Notes under the pieces: generated by a model
What the model was told of the DNA's origin: nothing
The model's database searches: none
Seen by the model: only the letters and a program-made list of their open reading frames with translations
Shown: piece by piece, positions 9,056 through 18,494 of the stretch
Layout of the letters: each line of letters begins with the position of its first letter
Position numbering within the stretch: the stretch's first letter is position 1
Program-made: the position numbers and the translations under genes
NCBI GenBank assembly: GCA_018806985.1
Contig: JADANN010000231.1
Span: 1 to 64,000 of the forward strand
Length of the DNA stretch: 64,000 bases
Direction: 5' to 3'
From: Angiostrongylus vasorum
Taxonomy: Eukaryota > Nematoda > Chromadorea > Rhabditida > Metastrongylidae

Positions 9056-10518
9056 CTCATGTCTATCAATCCACTCTCCTACAAGGTTAGACTCATTATC
9101 AGCAATGTAGGTGAGCTAACGAATAGCATAACATGGTTTCTAGGCCAAATACTTAACCAACTGCTTTACCACATTACAGCTCACCTCACAAACATCCAAA
9201 TGTTCCTAGAACGTCTACGTAACGCGTCTCCTAGCAATGCGTACGTGATGGAGTCATTCGACGTTTTTAGCGCTCTACACCAACGTATCGAATGACTCCG
9301 CAATGCAAGCCATCTACGAACTTCTTGTTAAACATGGAGGAGGAATACACATGCATGGCTTGTTCATCCAGGAGCCAATGGCTCTCTTAAAGGAGTGCTT
9401 AAACTGCTCGATCTTCAGATCGTCTGGGAAATATTACGCGCAAATTAGAGGGCTGGCAATGGGACAACGGTTGGCACGAAGTCTTGCCTTTGCGTTCATG
9501 TCTAAAATAGAATCCCTGGTCATCGATCTCCAGCCGCTACTCTGCTGCAGACATATAGATGATTGTTTTGTCGTCTTCTCTACTCAGGAGGAGATGGACG
9601 AATGCTTTGAATTATTGAATGAGCAGTCTGAGTATATTAAAGTCACCCGGGAGAAACGAAAAGAGACCTGGCTTCCATTTCTTAACGTTCAAATCAACTT
9701 ATCAAGTAGCGGTTATATGACAAAATGGCACCGAAAACCAGGTAAAGAAAACATCCTGGTTCATTTCCTCTCTTCCCACCCTTCACACACAAAGAGGGCA
9801 GTTGTGAGAAACATGTTTCGAACGGCCACCTCTGTGTGCACAACCAGGGAACTAAAGGAAGAATCGTGCGACTTGGCTCGACAAATAGCCATTTCTATGG
9901 CCTACGAAGTAGTTACCGCACGAGATAAGTTTAGAAGGAGAGCGACGCGCCCAAGCGAAGCAGTTGGCCAGAAGAAAGTCCCGTTTATGTTGCCTTTCGT
10001 TAGCGAAGAAGTAAGCGTATTCATTAAACGATGCCTAAAAAGGGCAGGTCTAAAGGAATCGGCAGCGATAGTTGAAATACCACCAGATACTCTACGTCGT
10101 CAGTTAGTTCGCAACCGCCTGTATGACCGTACATGAGAAACACCAAATTGCGTAAATTGCCCTTATGGCAGGGACGGTGATTGCATGAGTTCAGATACGA
10201 CATACCTGATCTCTTGTAATAATTGCGGAGATGTATATTGGCGAAACGGGCAGACCCTTGTGTATCCGTATAAAAGAACACCTAGATGGCAAACGAAAAG
10301 CAAGACAAAGTACCTCAGTTGCCACGCATAGGATACAAAAGCACAGTGGAGAGGATTTTGAAGTTAAAGTCAAGATCATTGCACAGGAGACTAAGACACC
10401 AACGCGCAAACTTCTTGATGCTTTTTGGATAAATGCCAAAAACCCCACAATGAATAGCAGGGATGAATGCCCAGAGGTCACGCCCGAACTGGCCCCGTAT
10501 CTTCGAATCAATTTCTGA
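9056..10518 (+). pseudogene. PLE reverse transcriptase and GIY-YIG endonuclease (broken)
   Basis: The RT starts in one frame (9059-9295, with HLTNIQMFLERL and the motif-A start FDV). A frame shift near 9270 moves it into 9303-10136, 277 residues long. That part holds the PLE motif YAQIRGLAMG (45-54), the catalytic RHIDDCFVVF (83-92, aspartates 86 and 87), WLPFLNV (123-129) and WHRKP (142-146). A TGA at 10134-10136 follows LYDRT. The same frame continues through a cysteine-rich linker (CVNC...GDC) into the nuclease start TYLISCNNCGD. One lost base near 10228 moves YIGETGRPLCIRIKEHL, the YIG half with its arginine helix, into the frame of 10231-10518. Three lesions at least, so no full protein. 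Family assignment is firm. Confidence 0.88.
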
Positions 10519-10644
10519 TGTGGGATGGTGTAGTCATCAACCACATGCGACTATAATCAGCTGTTCTAATCTTCCTCATTGGAAGTCACGTAGAAAAAAA
10601 GCGGTGAGTATTTCGAGAAGCTGTTGATCGTGTAATTATCACAG

Positions 10645-10880
10645 AGCTTTTTCGTCTTTTTGTAAGTGTTATTGATGCATTTGGCCTAGTAAATTTTATA
10701 TCAGTATACTCTTCCAGGCTCTGAAGAAGGCAATACTGCCGAAACGTCAGCTACTGTTGTATTGTATTCTGTTTTTCTATGCAAGTAAATGTATGTTATA
10801 TAACAACCTCGCGATTGCTGTGCAAGAAAACGACGCATTCATATTCCTATGCCAAGGTTAAAAGAAAGTCTTTCCGGGGA
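10645..10880 (+). repeat. 3' terminal repeat (pLTR) of the PLE
   Basis: It contains the spacer from TCGTCTTTTTGTAAGTGTTA, the hammerhead-like motif, AACAACCTCGCGATTGCTG and the tail AGGTTAAAAGAAAGTC, ending TTTCCGGGGA directly before the right target duplication. It is the full version of the truncated 5' repeat. Confidence 0.82.
10716..10752 (+). ncRNA. hammerhead-ribozyme-like motif, core intact
   Basis: Stem I is GGCT/AGCT (one G-T wobble). The core is CTGAAGA. After an extra A, stem II is GGCA/TGCC with loop ATAC. Then come GAAA and CGTC. It matches the minus-strand copy at 7338-7373 across the core. In PLEs such motifs are thought to process tandem transcripts; that role here is inference. 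Confidence 0.72.
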
Positions 10881-10893
10881 GCTGAGTACAATG
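10881..10893 (+). repeat. right target-site duplication of the 7.25 kb PLE
   Basis: GCTGAGTACAATG, the partner of 7238-7250 with one substitution. Confidence 0.85.
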
Positions 10894-11370
10894 GTAATCT
10901 TTCGAACCGCAATTCTTCAATTGAGTGAGCATCTCATTACACTCGCGGAGTAATCTCAATTTGATTCCCAGCAATCGGTTCTCCTCTGACTGCCCTCATT
11001 GTTCACGTAGTCGTTTTCGTTCGACGATGTTCAGGTAGACTTCGTATTTTCGGAAGGAGCAGAAAAAAACATGTCATTTCTCTAGTTAAGACAACTTTTT
11101 GTCGAAGTGGCAAGACCTCCTTTATTAGTCAGACATATTCTTCTTGCAAATCACGTAGAAATTCCCAGGGTCGACTTTCTTTTAACCTTGGCAATGTTTA
11201 ATAAATGTGTTTTTTCGACACTAGATACCCAACATTAGGTTGCTGATAAGAAGATTTTTTAAGTCTGTACAAAACGGCTACACCGCGAAATGGTATCGAA
11301 AGCCGACTAACAAACACGGATGGGGTTAACATAAAAAACTGGCTAAAAGCAAGGTAAAGCAAAGACCTCG
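10894..11370. other. no gene recognised
   Basis: The start is the displaced right flank of the PLE insertion site. Nothing else is recognised. Confidence 0.45.
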
Positions 11371-11374
11371 GTTG

Positions 11375-11520
11375 TGCAATGATTAACACCTAAGCCTCCG
11401 GAGAGGGTAGTTGCGGGTTCGAATCTGCTCTGGGAACCGAGTTTTACAAGTATCTCAGCAACATTGTAATTGTATTTCACAAAACGTGCCTTAAGAAAAA
11501 ATAACAAGCAGTAGATAGTA
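11375..11520 (+). mobile_element. tRNA-like / family C repeat fragment
   Basis: A tRNA-like head carries CTCGGTTGTGCAATG and the B box GGGTTCGAATC. The family C right-end words AAGTATCTCAGCAACATTGT and GTATTTCAC follow. Confidence 0.5.
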
Positions 11521-11524
11521 AGTC

Positions 11525-12265
11525 AACCTAGAATAGTCCACTAACTTTTCTCCCATCCTTCACACACATAAAGAGCTCTTATAAGATTCATGTCTCGAAC
11601 AGCCACCAGATATGGAGCTGCAAGTAGTCATTTCTAATGCCTACGAAATGGTGGCTCCTTGAGATTGGTTTTGAGAAAAAACAACTCTCCAAAACGATAT
11701 TTCTAGAGAGAATAAGGTACGATTCAACTTGCCCTTCATTCACAACGGAATAAGTGTAGCTATAAACCGTTGCTTAAAAAGGCCCGGTCTAGAGAAATCA
11801 GTAACAATGATTGGAATACCACCGAACATTCGAAGACGCCAACTAGTTCTCAACCAGCTGTAGGACCGTCTATGTGTAAAATAAAATTGCCTACTTTGCC
11901 CCAAATGTGAGACTTGGATAGTACGCATTCCATACGGTGTACCTGATAACTTACAAAGCGTGTGGTGAAGAATACGTTGGGAGAACGAATGACTTTCCGC
12001 ATCCGTACAAAAGAACATCTAGTTGGGAAACTTGCGATCGAACAGAATAGTCCACTAGGCACGGATGGGACACGAAGAATGACGGAAGAGTTTTCGAATA
12101 AAATTCACTATCCTCTATACGAATTCAAAGATTTTTCTTCTCCAAACTCAGAAATTAGTTAATCAAACCCAGAAATGTACCAGAAGTGTTTTGTGATAAC
12201 GCGTCTCATCGTGTAACCAGGGCCAAACATTCCTCACCCATGTAAGACTTTGTGGAGCTGGTCTC
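11525..12265 (+). pseudogene. PLE fragment: RT end and GIY-YIG remnant
   Basis: It starts at TCCCATCCTTCACACACA, the SHPSHTK region of the RT, and runs through CLKRPGLEKS (about 11770) and the linker. A GIY-YIG remnant follows with an EYVGRT-like segment near 11965. Many stops and frame shifts. It ends near GTAAGACTTTGTGGAGCTGG, a 3' spacer word also found at 1550 and 51.7 kb. I see no hammerhead. Confidence 0.65.
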
Positions 12266-12274
12266 CAACAATTT

Positions 12275-12945
12275 TATTTATTTCTATAATGCTGAGATAT
12301 TTGCAAAACTCCGGACCGCAGGTGTCTGCGGTGGGGAATGAGCGCGCTATTGTCCTTTCCGGGGAGCAACGCTTTCACCACCACACGATGTGGGTCTTTA
12401 TAGAATAGGTATATAAACAGTAAATAAAAAGGTTAAGATTGTGATTATAACTATAGCCTCAGCATAACTGAGTTCAATGCCGATTTGGGCTCACCAGATC
12501 AATCCCGTTGACGGGTGATTGCTGATGGCAAGTGATCGATAGAACTAGCTGAGAGACAGGCGAAACGAAGGACCCGCATGGTGTGGTGGTGAACGCGTTA
12601 CTCACCGTAAAGGACAGTAACGCGTTCGTTCCCCACCGCAGACACCTGCGGTCCGGAGTTTTTTAAATATCTCAGCATTATGGAAGTTATATTTCGCAAC
12701 ATACCCTGCCATTAAAAAGAATAGGCAGTAAATAAAAAGTTGTACCTTATGAGTTTCTATATTATGTGGGACCCACGTGGTGTGGTGGTGAACGCATTAG
12801 CCCTCGGAAAGAGTAATAGCGCGTTCCCCACTACTGACATCTGCATCCAAATTTTTGCAAATACCTTAACATCATTGTGGTTGTAATAATAATACCTTGC
12901 CGAGAAAAAATCGTATTATGCAGCAAATAAAATATTAACACTGTG
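12275..12945. mobile_element. cluster of three family C MITE-like copies
   Basis: Copies lie at about 12275-12425 (reversed), 12430-12745 and 12765-12945. All share ATTTGCAAAACTCCGG or its complement, GGTGGTGAACGCGTTACTC-type cores and right ends with ATACCCTGCC or ATACCTTGCC. The middle copy carries an extra left part (CAATCCCGTTGACGGGTGAT) that recurs at 18.29, 25.34 and 44.74 kb. The first two lie almost head to head. Confidence 0.6.
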
Positions 12946-12998
12946 GTTCTTATATTGTTTCATAAATCTTACTATGAGCTAAGATAAAGCGAAATAAC

Positions 12999-13012
12999 TG
13001 CTTTGACAATTC
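12999..13012 (+). repeat. left target-site duplication of the 13 kb PLE
   Basis: TGCTTTGACAATTC recurs as TGCTTTGACAGTTC at 14248-14261, with 13 of 14 positions identical. Confidence 0.82.
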
Positions 13013-13069
13013 TTCGTATTCTTGTTTAGCAAACACGAGGTGTTATTTTTATTCTTTATTCACGAACAA

Positions 13070-13105
13070 GCTCACGTTTCGACGGATTTCGCCTTCCTCA
13101 GAGCC
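13070..13105 (-). ncRNA. degenerate hammerhead-like motif
   Basis: On the minus strand, CTGAGGA and GAAACGT are kept, but the cleavage-site C is G (GTGAGC instead of GTCAGC) and stem II has mismatches (GGCGAAATCCGTC). Probably inactive. Confidence 0.5.
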
Positions 13106-13440
13106 TGGAAAAGGTCAAGTTGACAGCAATCTATTCGGCCAAACACCTCCATAACCAAACAGAGAAAACGCTGAACCAAGATTTCAATCACATTGAACAC
13201 AGCTTTGCACACTCACCGCTTTCTGTGAGGCTTCCACTGAGTATGTCGCGTGGAGACCAACCGCACAGAGTTCACACGGAAGCGTAATATGCCCCTCCCA
13301 TCAAAATAACAGCCCTATATACTGCCCAATATCACGCATGATAATGAGGCATTCTTCCCTGCGGTTCATTTCCGGATTTCTGGAATTAATCCAGAACGCC
13401 TCGAGAGTTTTGCGCACTTGTGTTCTCGATTCCTGCGCGA

Positions 13441-13910
13441 GGGCAGGTCTAGAGAATTCGGCAAACGTAGTTGAAATGCCACCGAGCAATCTTAGACGCC
13501 AACTAGATCGTAACGCCTGTATGACCGTCTATGTGCAACGCAAAATTGCATAGTTTGCCTTAATGGTAGAGACGGTGATTGCATGAGCTCGAGTACGGTT
13601 TATCTGATCTCCTGTAAGACGTGCGGAGACGAATACATTGGCGAAACGGGCAGACCCCTCTGTGTCCGCATAAAAAGAACACCTAGTCGGCAAACGTAAA
13701 CCAAGTACCCCACTAGGCACGCATAGGACCCAGAGACATAGCGGAGAGGACTTTGAAGTACGTGTCAAGATCCTCGCGCAGGAATCGAGAACACAAGTGC
13801 GCAAAACTCTCGAGGCGTTCTGGATTAATTCCAGAAATCCGAAAATGAACCGCAGGGAAGAATGCCTCATTATCACGCGTGATATTGGGCAGTATATAAG
13901 GCTGTTATTT
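13441..13910 (+). pseudogene. PLE GIY-YIG endonuclease remnant
   Basis: In sequence, across shifting frames, I read the RT end (RAGLENSANVVEMPPS), a DRL-type junction, the linker with GRDGDC and a nuclease start resembling VYLISCKTCGDEYIGETG. RPLCVRIK, a frame shift and a C-terminal part (LARESRTQVRKTLEAFWIN-type) follow. This copy preserves the GIY-YIG start better than the 10.2 kb copy, with no break between the TYLI-like and YIG strands. It is 5'-truncated and cannot encode an RT. Confidence 0.75.
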
Positions 13911-14105
13911 TGATGGAAGGGGCATATTACGCTTCCATGTGAACTCTGTGCGGTTGCTCCACGCGGCATACTCAGTGGAAGCCTCATAGAAAGCGGTGAG
14001 TGTGCAAAGCTGTGTTCAGTGTGATTGAAATCTTGGTTCAGCGTTTTCTCTGTCTGGTTATGGAGGTGTTTGGCCGAATAGATTGCTGTCAACTTGACCT
14101 TTCCA

Positions 14106-14142
14106 GGCTCTGAGGAAGGCGGAATTCGCCGAAACGTCAGCT
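14106..14142 (+). ncRNA. hammerhead-ribozyme-like motif, core intact
   Basis: Stem I is AGGCT/AGCTT (five pairs with one wobble). The core is CTGAGGA, followed by an extra A, then stem II GGCG/CGCC, then GAAA and CGTC. Its inverted partner at 13070-13105 has lost the cleavage-site C. Confidence 0.7.
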
Positions 14143-14247
14143 TGTTCGTGAATAAAGAATAAAAAATAACACCTCGTGTTTGCTCAACAAGAATACGAAG
14201 AATTACTTGATCAGTGCCGAGGTTAATAGAAAGTCGGACGTGGGAAT

Positions 14248-14261
14248 TGCTTTGACAGTTC
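14248..14261 (+). repeat. right target-site duplication of the 13 kb PLE
   Basis: TGCTTTGACAGTTC, the partner of 12999-13012. Confidence 0.82.
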
Positions 14262-14690
14262 AGCAGTATTTTACCGTTTCTTTCGAGCTAGAGACTTGAG
14301 GTGAGGAATCTGTGAAGTAAATTGACATGGTGCTCACTAATGACATTGCATTGTATTGCGGGAAATAAATGGTTATTAGGAAGAAATTTTTTTAAAAAAG
14401 CCATCAAGTGCACAGAATGTTGGTACTGTGTTTTAGAGCGCAACAGAGCGTTTTTCATGAACCAATACATATTTCTGAAAGTACGATTTTTGAGGCCTAG
14501 TTATTCATTCTTGCTTAGACTCGTTAAGGAAACTATCGGGCTTGAACTCCCTGCGCATTTATTGTAAGGAATTCATTAGGAAATGTTTCCGACATCCTTG
14601 TTAGCGCAACAGTCCGCTTTTTTGCACACCTGGATGAAGACGGTCTAGCAACAATTTCCAGCAGTGGAATGGATTTGATAATAGAGTGAC
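14262..14690. other. no gene recognised
   Basis: Short overlapping open frames on both strands, no recognisable protein. Confidence 0.45.
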
Positions 14691-14694
14691 TCTA

Positions 14695-15165
14695 TAGATT
14701 TTATTTCAGAAACCGACTTTACTTAAACCTAAGTATGACCAATCAACCCGTGTTTAAATTGTTCAGCTTAAACGAGGGTTGATAAACAAATTTTATTCGG
14801 CTAACATTTCTGCGTCTTCGGCTTCTTCAGAGCTTATGATCCAAGTTGATTCCCACAGTTCATCTTACCATCGATGTGGTGTCTTGGTCGTCGTACCGAA
14901 TGGGATCTTCTTCGTTGAAACACCACTCAAATAAGGCAATGTCATCAGGCAAAGCGCTTTTATACAAGGCCATTGTTGCTGCTATGATTATCAAATGATA
15001 ACGACTTGTATTTTCCGCGCAATTATCTTGAAGAGAATGCGACTCGATACAACGACGAAGACACCACATCGACAGCACAAAAAAATCGTGGATATCGACT
15101 CGGATCATTGGCTCTGACGAAGACAAAGACGTCGAAAATGTAGCCGAAAAAAATTTATTTATTTA
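14695..15165. mobile_element. fold-back PLE-end element (divergent subfamily D)
   Basis: The left arm begins with an inverted tail (AACCGACTTTACTTAAACC) and a minus hammerhead-like motif (about 14803-14840). The right arm ends with the plus motif (about 15108-15145: GGCTCTGACGAAGAC ... GTCGAAAATGTAGCC). The arms also share TCGATGTGGTGTCTT and its complement AAGACACCACATCGA. Arms of at least 110 bp flank a centre of about 130 bp. No coding sequence is recognised. Confidence 0.6.
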
Positions 15166-15169
15166 AAAA

Positions 15170-15880
15170 AGTCAATTTCCATCCTTAACACCTCTAGCAA
15201 GTCGTAGTATCCTTTTTTCTTTTGAATATCGAACTGTTGTATATTGTAAGTAGAATGTAAAGTTGGTAAATCCCACTTACCAGCCCAAAAAATTGTCCTT
15301 GACTTAAAACTTCTAGTAGCTTTGTCAAAATACACTTTTCACTTAGTTTCTTCCAATTCTGAATGGGACTTTTTAGGTGTATTAGTTGACGCCACCTACA
15401 AATTGTATGTATCTTTTGTCTTACCTGAGGAGAGTCGCTGTGAATATCAGGTCTTCAGAAGACAATACTTTTACGGTATATCGTTTTGAAGTTATTACGC
15501 TTTTTTTCGTTCTCACTTTTATGTTCCTGTTATAGAATGAGACTAGCTAACCGTCAGGGACAATTAACAAAAGGATTTCACATGAACATGCAATTTAGCC
15601 CATTTTCAAACGTTAGCAATTGATGCATTAACAATGTTATCCCAATAAAATGCCATGAGGTGCAATTATTTGCGAGGATGATGAGAAGACATCCTCATAT
15701 TTCATCAGGTCTGTAATAGAGTGCTCAACAAGAGGGGGGATTTTAGTCGGTTGGAATAGCGTATTAGGTAAGGATTCGAAATGTTTACTTTTGATCGAAT
15801 TGTTTCTCGATAAAAAATACGACCTGATGTACAAACAATTCATACAATACTTTATTTGCAGTTTTTGCTGGTATTTCTAT
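15170..15880. other. no gene recognised
   Basis: AT-rich, no repeat or coding signal that I can support. Confidence 0.45.
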
Positions 15881-15884
15881 TCTA

Positions 15885-16270
15885 TCCTCTAAAGAGATTA
15901 CTGCCTCATCATTGCTGGAAGGTGTTCCTGGATGCCTGGCTGCGAGGGTGCAGCGGTGGGATTCCTCTTCCAGGAGGATCTCCCAAGCTGAGAAAGAGTC
16001 TGGCATTTTTTCCATCAAGAAGAGCAAATCGACACCAGGATCCACCATCGTCCTGGTATCAAACTAGTGCATGGTGGCAAATCTCCCTCTGATCCACAAG
16101 AGCTGCAACTGCCAGTAGTGGTGACGATCTTGTCGACCTGGGGGCAGACTTTGTCCAGGCTGTCCTCGGGACTTCTGAGGCCACAAGGCCTAAACCAGCA
16201 AATCTCCGGAGAATGAAAATTATGTTGGGGCCCGCACTATCAGTGAAGACCGGACATCCAAGTATCCAAG
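15885..16270 (-). repeat. family E repeat, inverted copy
   Basis: The reverse complement carries TTTGCTGGTTTAG, GATCAGAGGGAGATTTGCCA, GATACCAGGACGATGGTGGA and GAAGAGGAATCCCACCGC-type words. These match the copies at 6.6-7.2 kb in the same order. Confidence 0.6.
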
Positions 16271-16274
16271 TAAG

Positions 16275-16650
16275 TATTCTGTTCTCTAGATGTGTAGCGC
16301 AGTGGCAGTGTTCGCGTTCATTACTAGGGCGGCCCCATCTACCTATGTTAGTGGCTCGACACCCCATGGAGGTCGGCAAGCCTCTCATTCTTCCGGGATA
16401 TTGAAATTGGCACCAGAATTAGCTGGGAAATGTTCACTCTTTACAAACCAAGGGGAGCACGCTCCAGCACAACTATCCCAGGATTCCAGGAAGAATAAAG
16501 TCAGCTACCACTTTGCGCCGCTCATAACGAAGACGCGAATCCTTAAGCAAGCTTGACCAACAGAAAACTTCGAAGACATTCGTGGATTATAAACGCGAGA
16601 AAACGACTAGGACATGAGAAGTGCCGGGAACCGCACAGTAGATGCGAAAA
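16275..16650 (+). mobile_element. tRNA-derived SINE
   Basis: A box TGTAGCGCAGTGGCAGTG, then a B box relic in GTGGCTCGACACCCC. The body includes CAAGCCTCTCATTCTTCCGG and CACCAGAATTAGCTGGG, and the 3' body AACGCGAGAAAACGACTAGG matches the copy at 2.76 kb. Confidence 0.6.
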
Positions 16651-16724
16651 AATGAATCGCTTAAAATAAGTTAAAAAATAACAGTTAAACAAATACCTTG
16701 TTGGATTATTAAGATTGCACGAGG

Positions 16725-16945
16725 TAGATAAAGATGTTTATTCGGCTAACGGTTCGACGTCTTCGACTTCTTTAGGGTCGATAATCAGAGCCGATAGTCC
16801 ACAGTTTTTCGTTCTGTCGATGTGGTATCTTCGCCTTTGTACCGACACGAATCTGCTTCAGTGGATCATCGCTAAAATGAGGCAATCTTACTTGGAAGCC
16901 TTGTTTTACACAGAATGGTTGTTATTAGTATGACTATCCTTTGAT
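16725..16945 (-). mobile_element. left arm of a subfamily D fold-back element
   Basis: Matches 14790-15010: TTTATTCGGCTAAC, a degenerate minus hammerhead motif, TCGATGTGGTATCTTCG, GAGGCAAT and a TGATAAT end. The right arm is missing. Confidence 0.5.
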
Positions 16946-17084
16946 AATAATTTGATTTACAGTGAGTACTACTATGATGCAGTCGGCATTATGTTAGCCA
17001 GCAGATAGCGAATAGCAAAACAATTTTATTCAAACCGACGGTCATTTAACCTCGATAGCAATAATGAATGCATTCATGGATTGT

Positions 17085-17245
17085 TAAGCTAACACAAGAT
17101 TGGTAAAGATGTTTTTTTCGGCAAATGTTTCGACGTCTTCATCATCATCGGAACCGATGGTCCGAGGGGATGGTATACAATTATTAGTCTTCTCGATATA
17201 GTACCAGGTAGGTAATGATAATTGCTACCTAGGGCTAAATGACGG
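17085..17245 (-). mobile_element. degenerate subfamily D arm
   Basis: TTAAGCTAACACAAGATTGG, GTTTCGACGTCTTC and GGAACCGATGGTC follow the order of the arms at 14.8 and 58.4 kb. Poorly preserved. Confidence 0.4.
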
Positions 17246-17249
17246 CCGG

Positions 17250-18115
17250 TTTGAAAATTATTTGTTCACCAAATGTCGTATAGCCTACTATACAATTTTC
17301 GCATGAGTAGTAGTTTATTGATTGGGCAAGATTGCTCTCTTCGCAATCTCGAGATATTCATCGTAGTGCTTTTCCAAATAGTCAAGAAGATAACCGCTGG
17401 TCCTTGCGGATTGAAATACTGCCACACTGCTAATAGGTTATTGCCAGAATTCACGTATTGTTTTCTGGGCTTCCAGATGGAGATGCCGAAGGTTCTCTTA
17501 GTTGGAAAACGCTGCTAGGGAAATAACCGTCGCGCAATATCGCACATTATTGTACTTCACCCAGAAGCGCTTGCCACAGTGAGGCTACAAGCCATTGGGT
17601 AGAGGTCATATTTTTCTATTAGGAGTTGATTCTCGACAGGGTTCGGTTGAAATACTTGCCACTTCCCTACAGCGTGATAATAACTCTTTAGCACTATGCC
17701 ATCTTGACATATGCTTCTCCAGAACTCTCTACCGTTTCTCTGTTCCTTCTCTCCCTTTCGAATGTATGAAATATAATGGATGCTTTGTTGTTCTATGCAT
17801 AAAAGAATTTTGGACACTTATTCTGAAGGTTTGTTGCTTTTGTTATAAATACAAAATAAATGTTTTTATGCGTTTCACCCCCTCAAAACTGAAGCTTCAA
17901 AAGAGCAAATGGATTCCCAAGTATTTTCAGGAATTCTACGACGATCATCACTTATTAAAGCGGCGTATGACATTTTGGTAATACAAAAATAATGTAACTA
18001 AATGACCGACCAATTATTGATATTGACATTTTGTACTACTTTTTTTTCGCTCTAGGCCGTAAACCGCTACCTTCTTTTCATCTTAAAGCACAAATTCTGG
18101 TGGCTTGACGACTAT
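17250..18115. other. no gene recognised
   Basis: Open frames of 80-130 codons on both strands overlap one another without splice support or a recognisable family. 17690-17770 weakly resembles the pyrimidine-rich part of the family F repeat at 58.0 kb. Confidence 0.4.
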
Positions 18116-18119
18116 GAAT

Positions 18120-18490
18120 ACTATCACAACAGTCCAGAGTTTTGCAAATATCTCAACTTCGTTGAAGTTATATTTCGCAATATACCCTGCCATCAAAAAA
18201 GAGTAGGCAGTAAGTAAAAAGGTTAAAATTGTGATTATAACTATAGCCTCAGCTTAACTGGGTTCAATGCCGATTTGTGCTCCCCAGATCAATCCCGTTC
18301 GCGGGTGATTGCTGATGGCAAGTGATCGATAGAACTAGCTGAGAGACAGGCGAAACGAAGGACCCGCATGGTGTGGTGGTGAACGCGTTACTCCCCGGAA
18401 AGGACAATAGCGCGTTCGTTCCCCACCATAGGCACCTGCGATCCAGAGTTCTGCAAATATCTCAGCTTCGTTGAAGTTATCACAACAGCG
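18120..18490. mobile_element. family C MITE-like copies, one nested in or next to another
   Basis: A right end (AGTTTTGCAAATATCTCAAC ... ATACCCTGCC) at 18135-18200 precedes a second copy. The second runs from TAGCCTCAGCTTAACTG through AATCCCGTTCGCGGGTGATT and ACCCGCATGGTGTGGTGGTG to ATATCTCAGCTTCGTTGAAG at 18478. It is nearly the same as 12430-12690 over that span. Confidence 0.6.
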
Positions 18491-18494
18491 TTTT

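Larger units (their letters stand above)
7251..10880 (+). mobile_element. nearly complete Penelope-like element with inverted leading arm
   Basis: Order on the plus strand: an inverted copy of its own 3' end (7251-7722), a 5' terminal repeat (about 7718-7885), a degenerate 5' coding region, reverse transcriptase and GIY-YIG endonuclease remnants, and a 3' terminal repeat (about 10645-10880) with an intact hammerhead-like motif. PLEs retrotranspose with an RT related to telomerase and, in this branch, a GIY-YIG nuclease. The 13-bp target duplications show that the inverted arm and the body entered as one event. The copy is dead: its frames are broken at about 9270, 10134 and 10228. Length 3.63 kb. 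Confidence 0.88.
13013..14247 (+). mobile_element. 5'-truncated PLE folded as a palindrome
   Basis: The left arm (13013 to about 13440) is the inverted copy of the right arm (about 13775-14247). It spans the tail, the hammerhead region, the 3' spacer and the end of the endonuclease. The unique centre (about 13441-13775) begins abruptly at GGGCAGGTCTAGAGAATTCG, the RT C-terminal region (RAGLENS), and runs into the GIY-YIG domain. Target duplications flank the whole. The structure resembles twin-primed or inverted 5' ends of LINEs, but it recurs in this PLE family. Confidence 0.85.

Noticed and set aside
13529..14092. 187-codon open frame on the minus strand
   Set aside because: It is the antisense of the PLE endonuclease and 3' spacer; the plus-strand GIY-YIG motifs identify the true coding sense.
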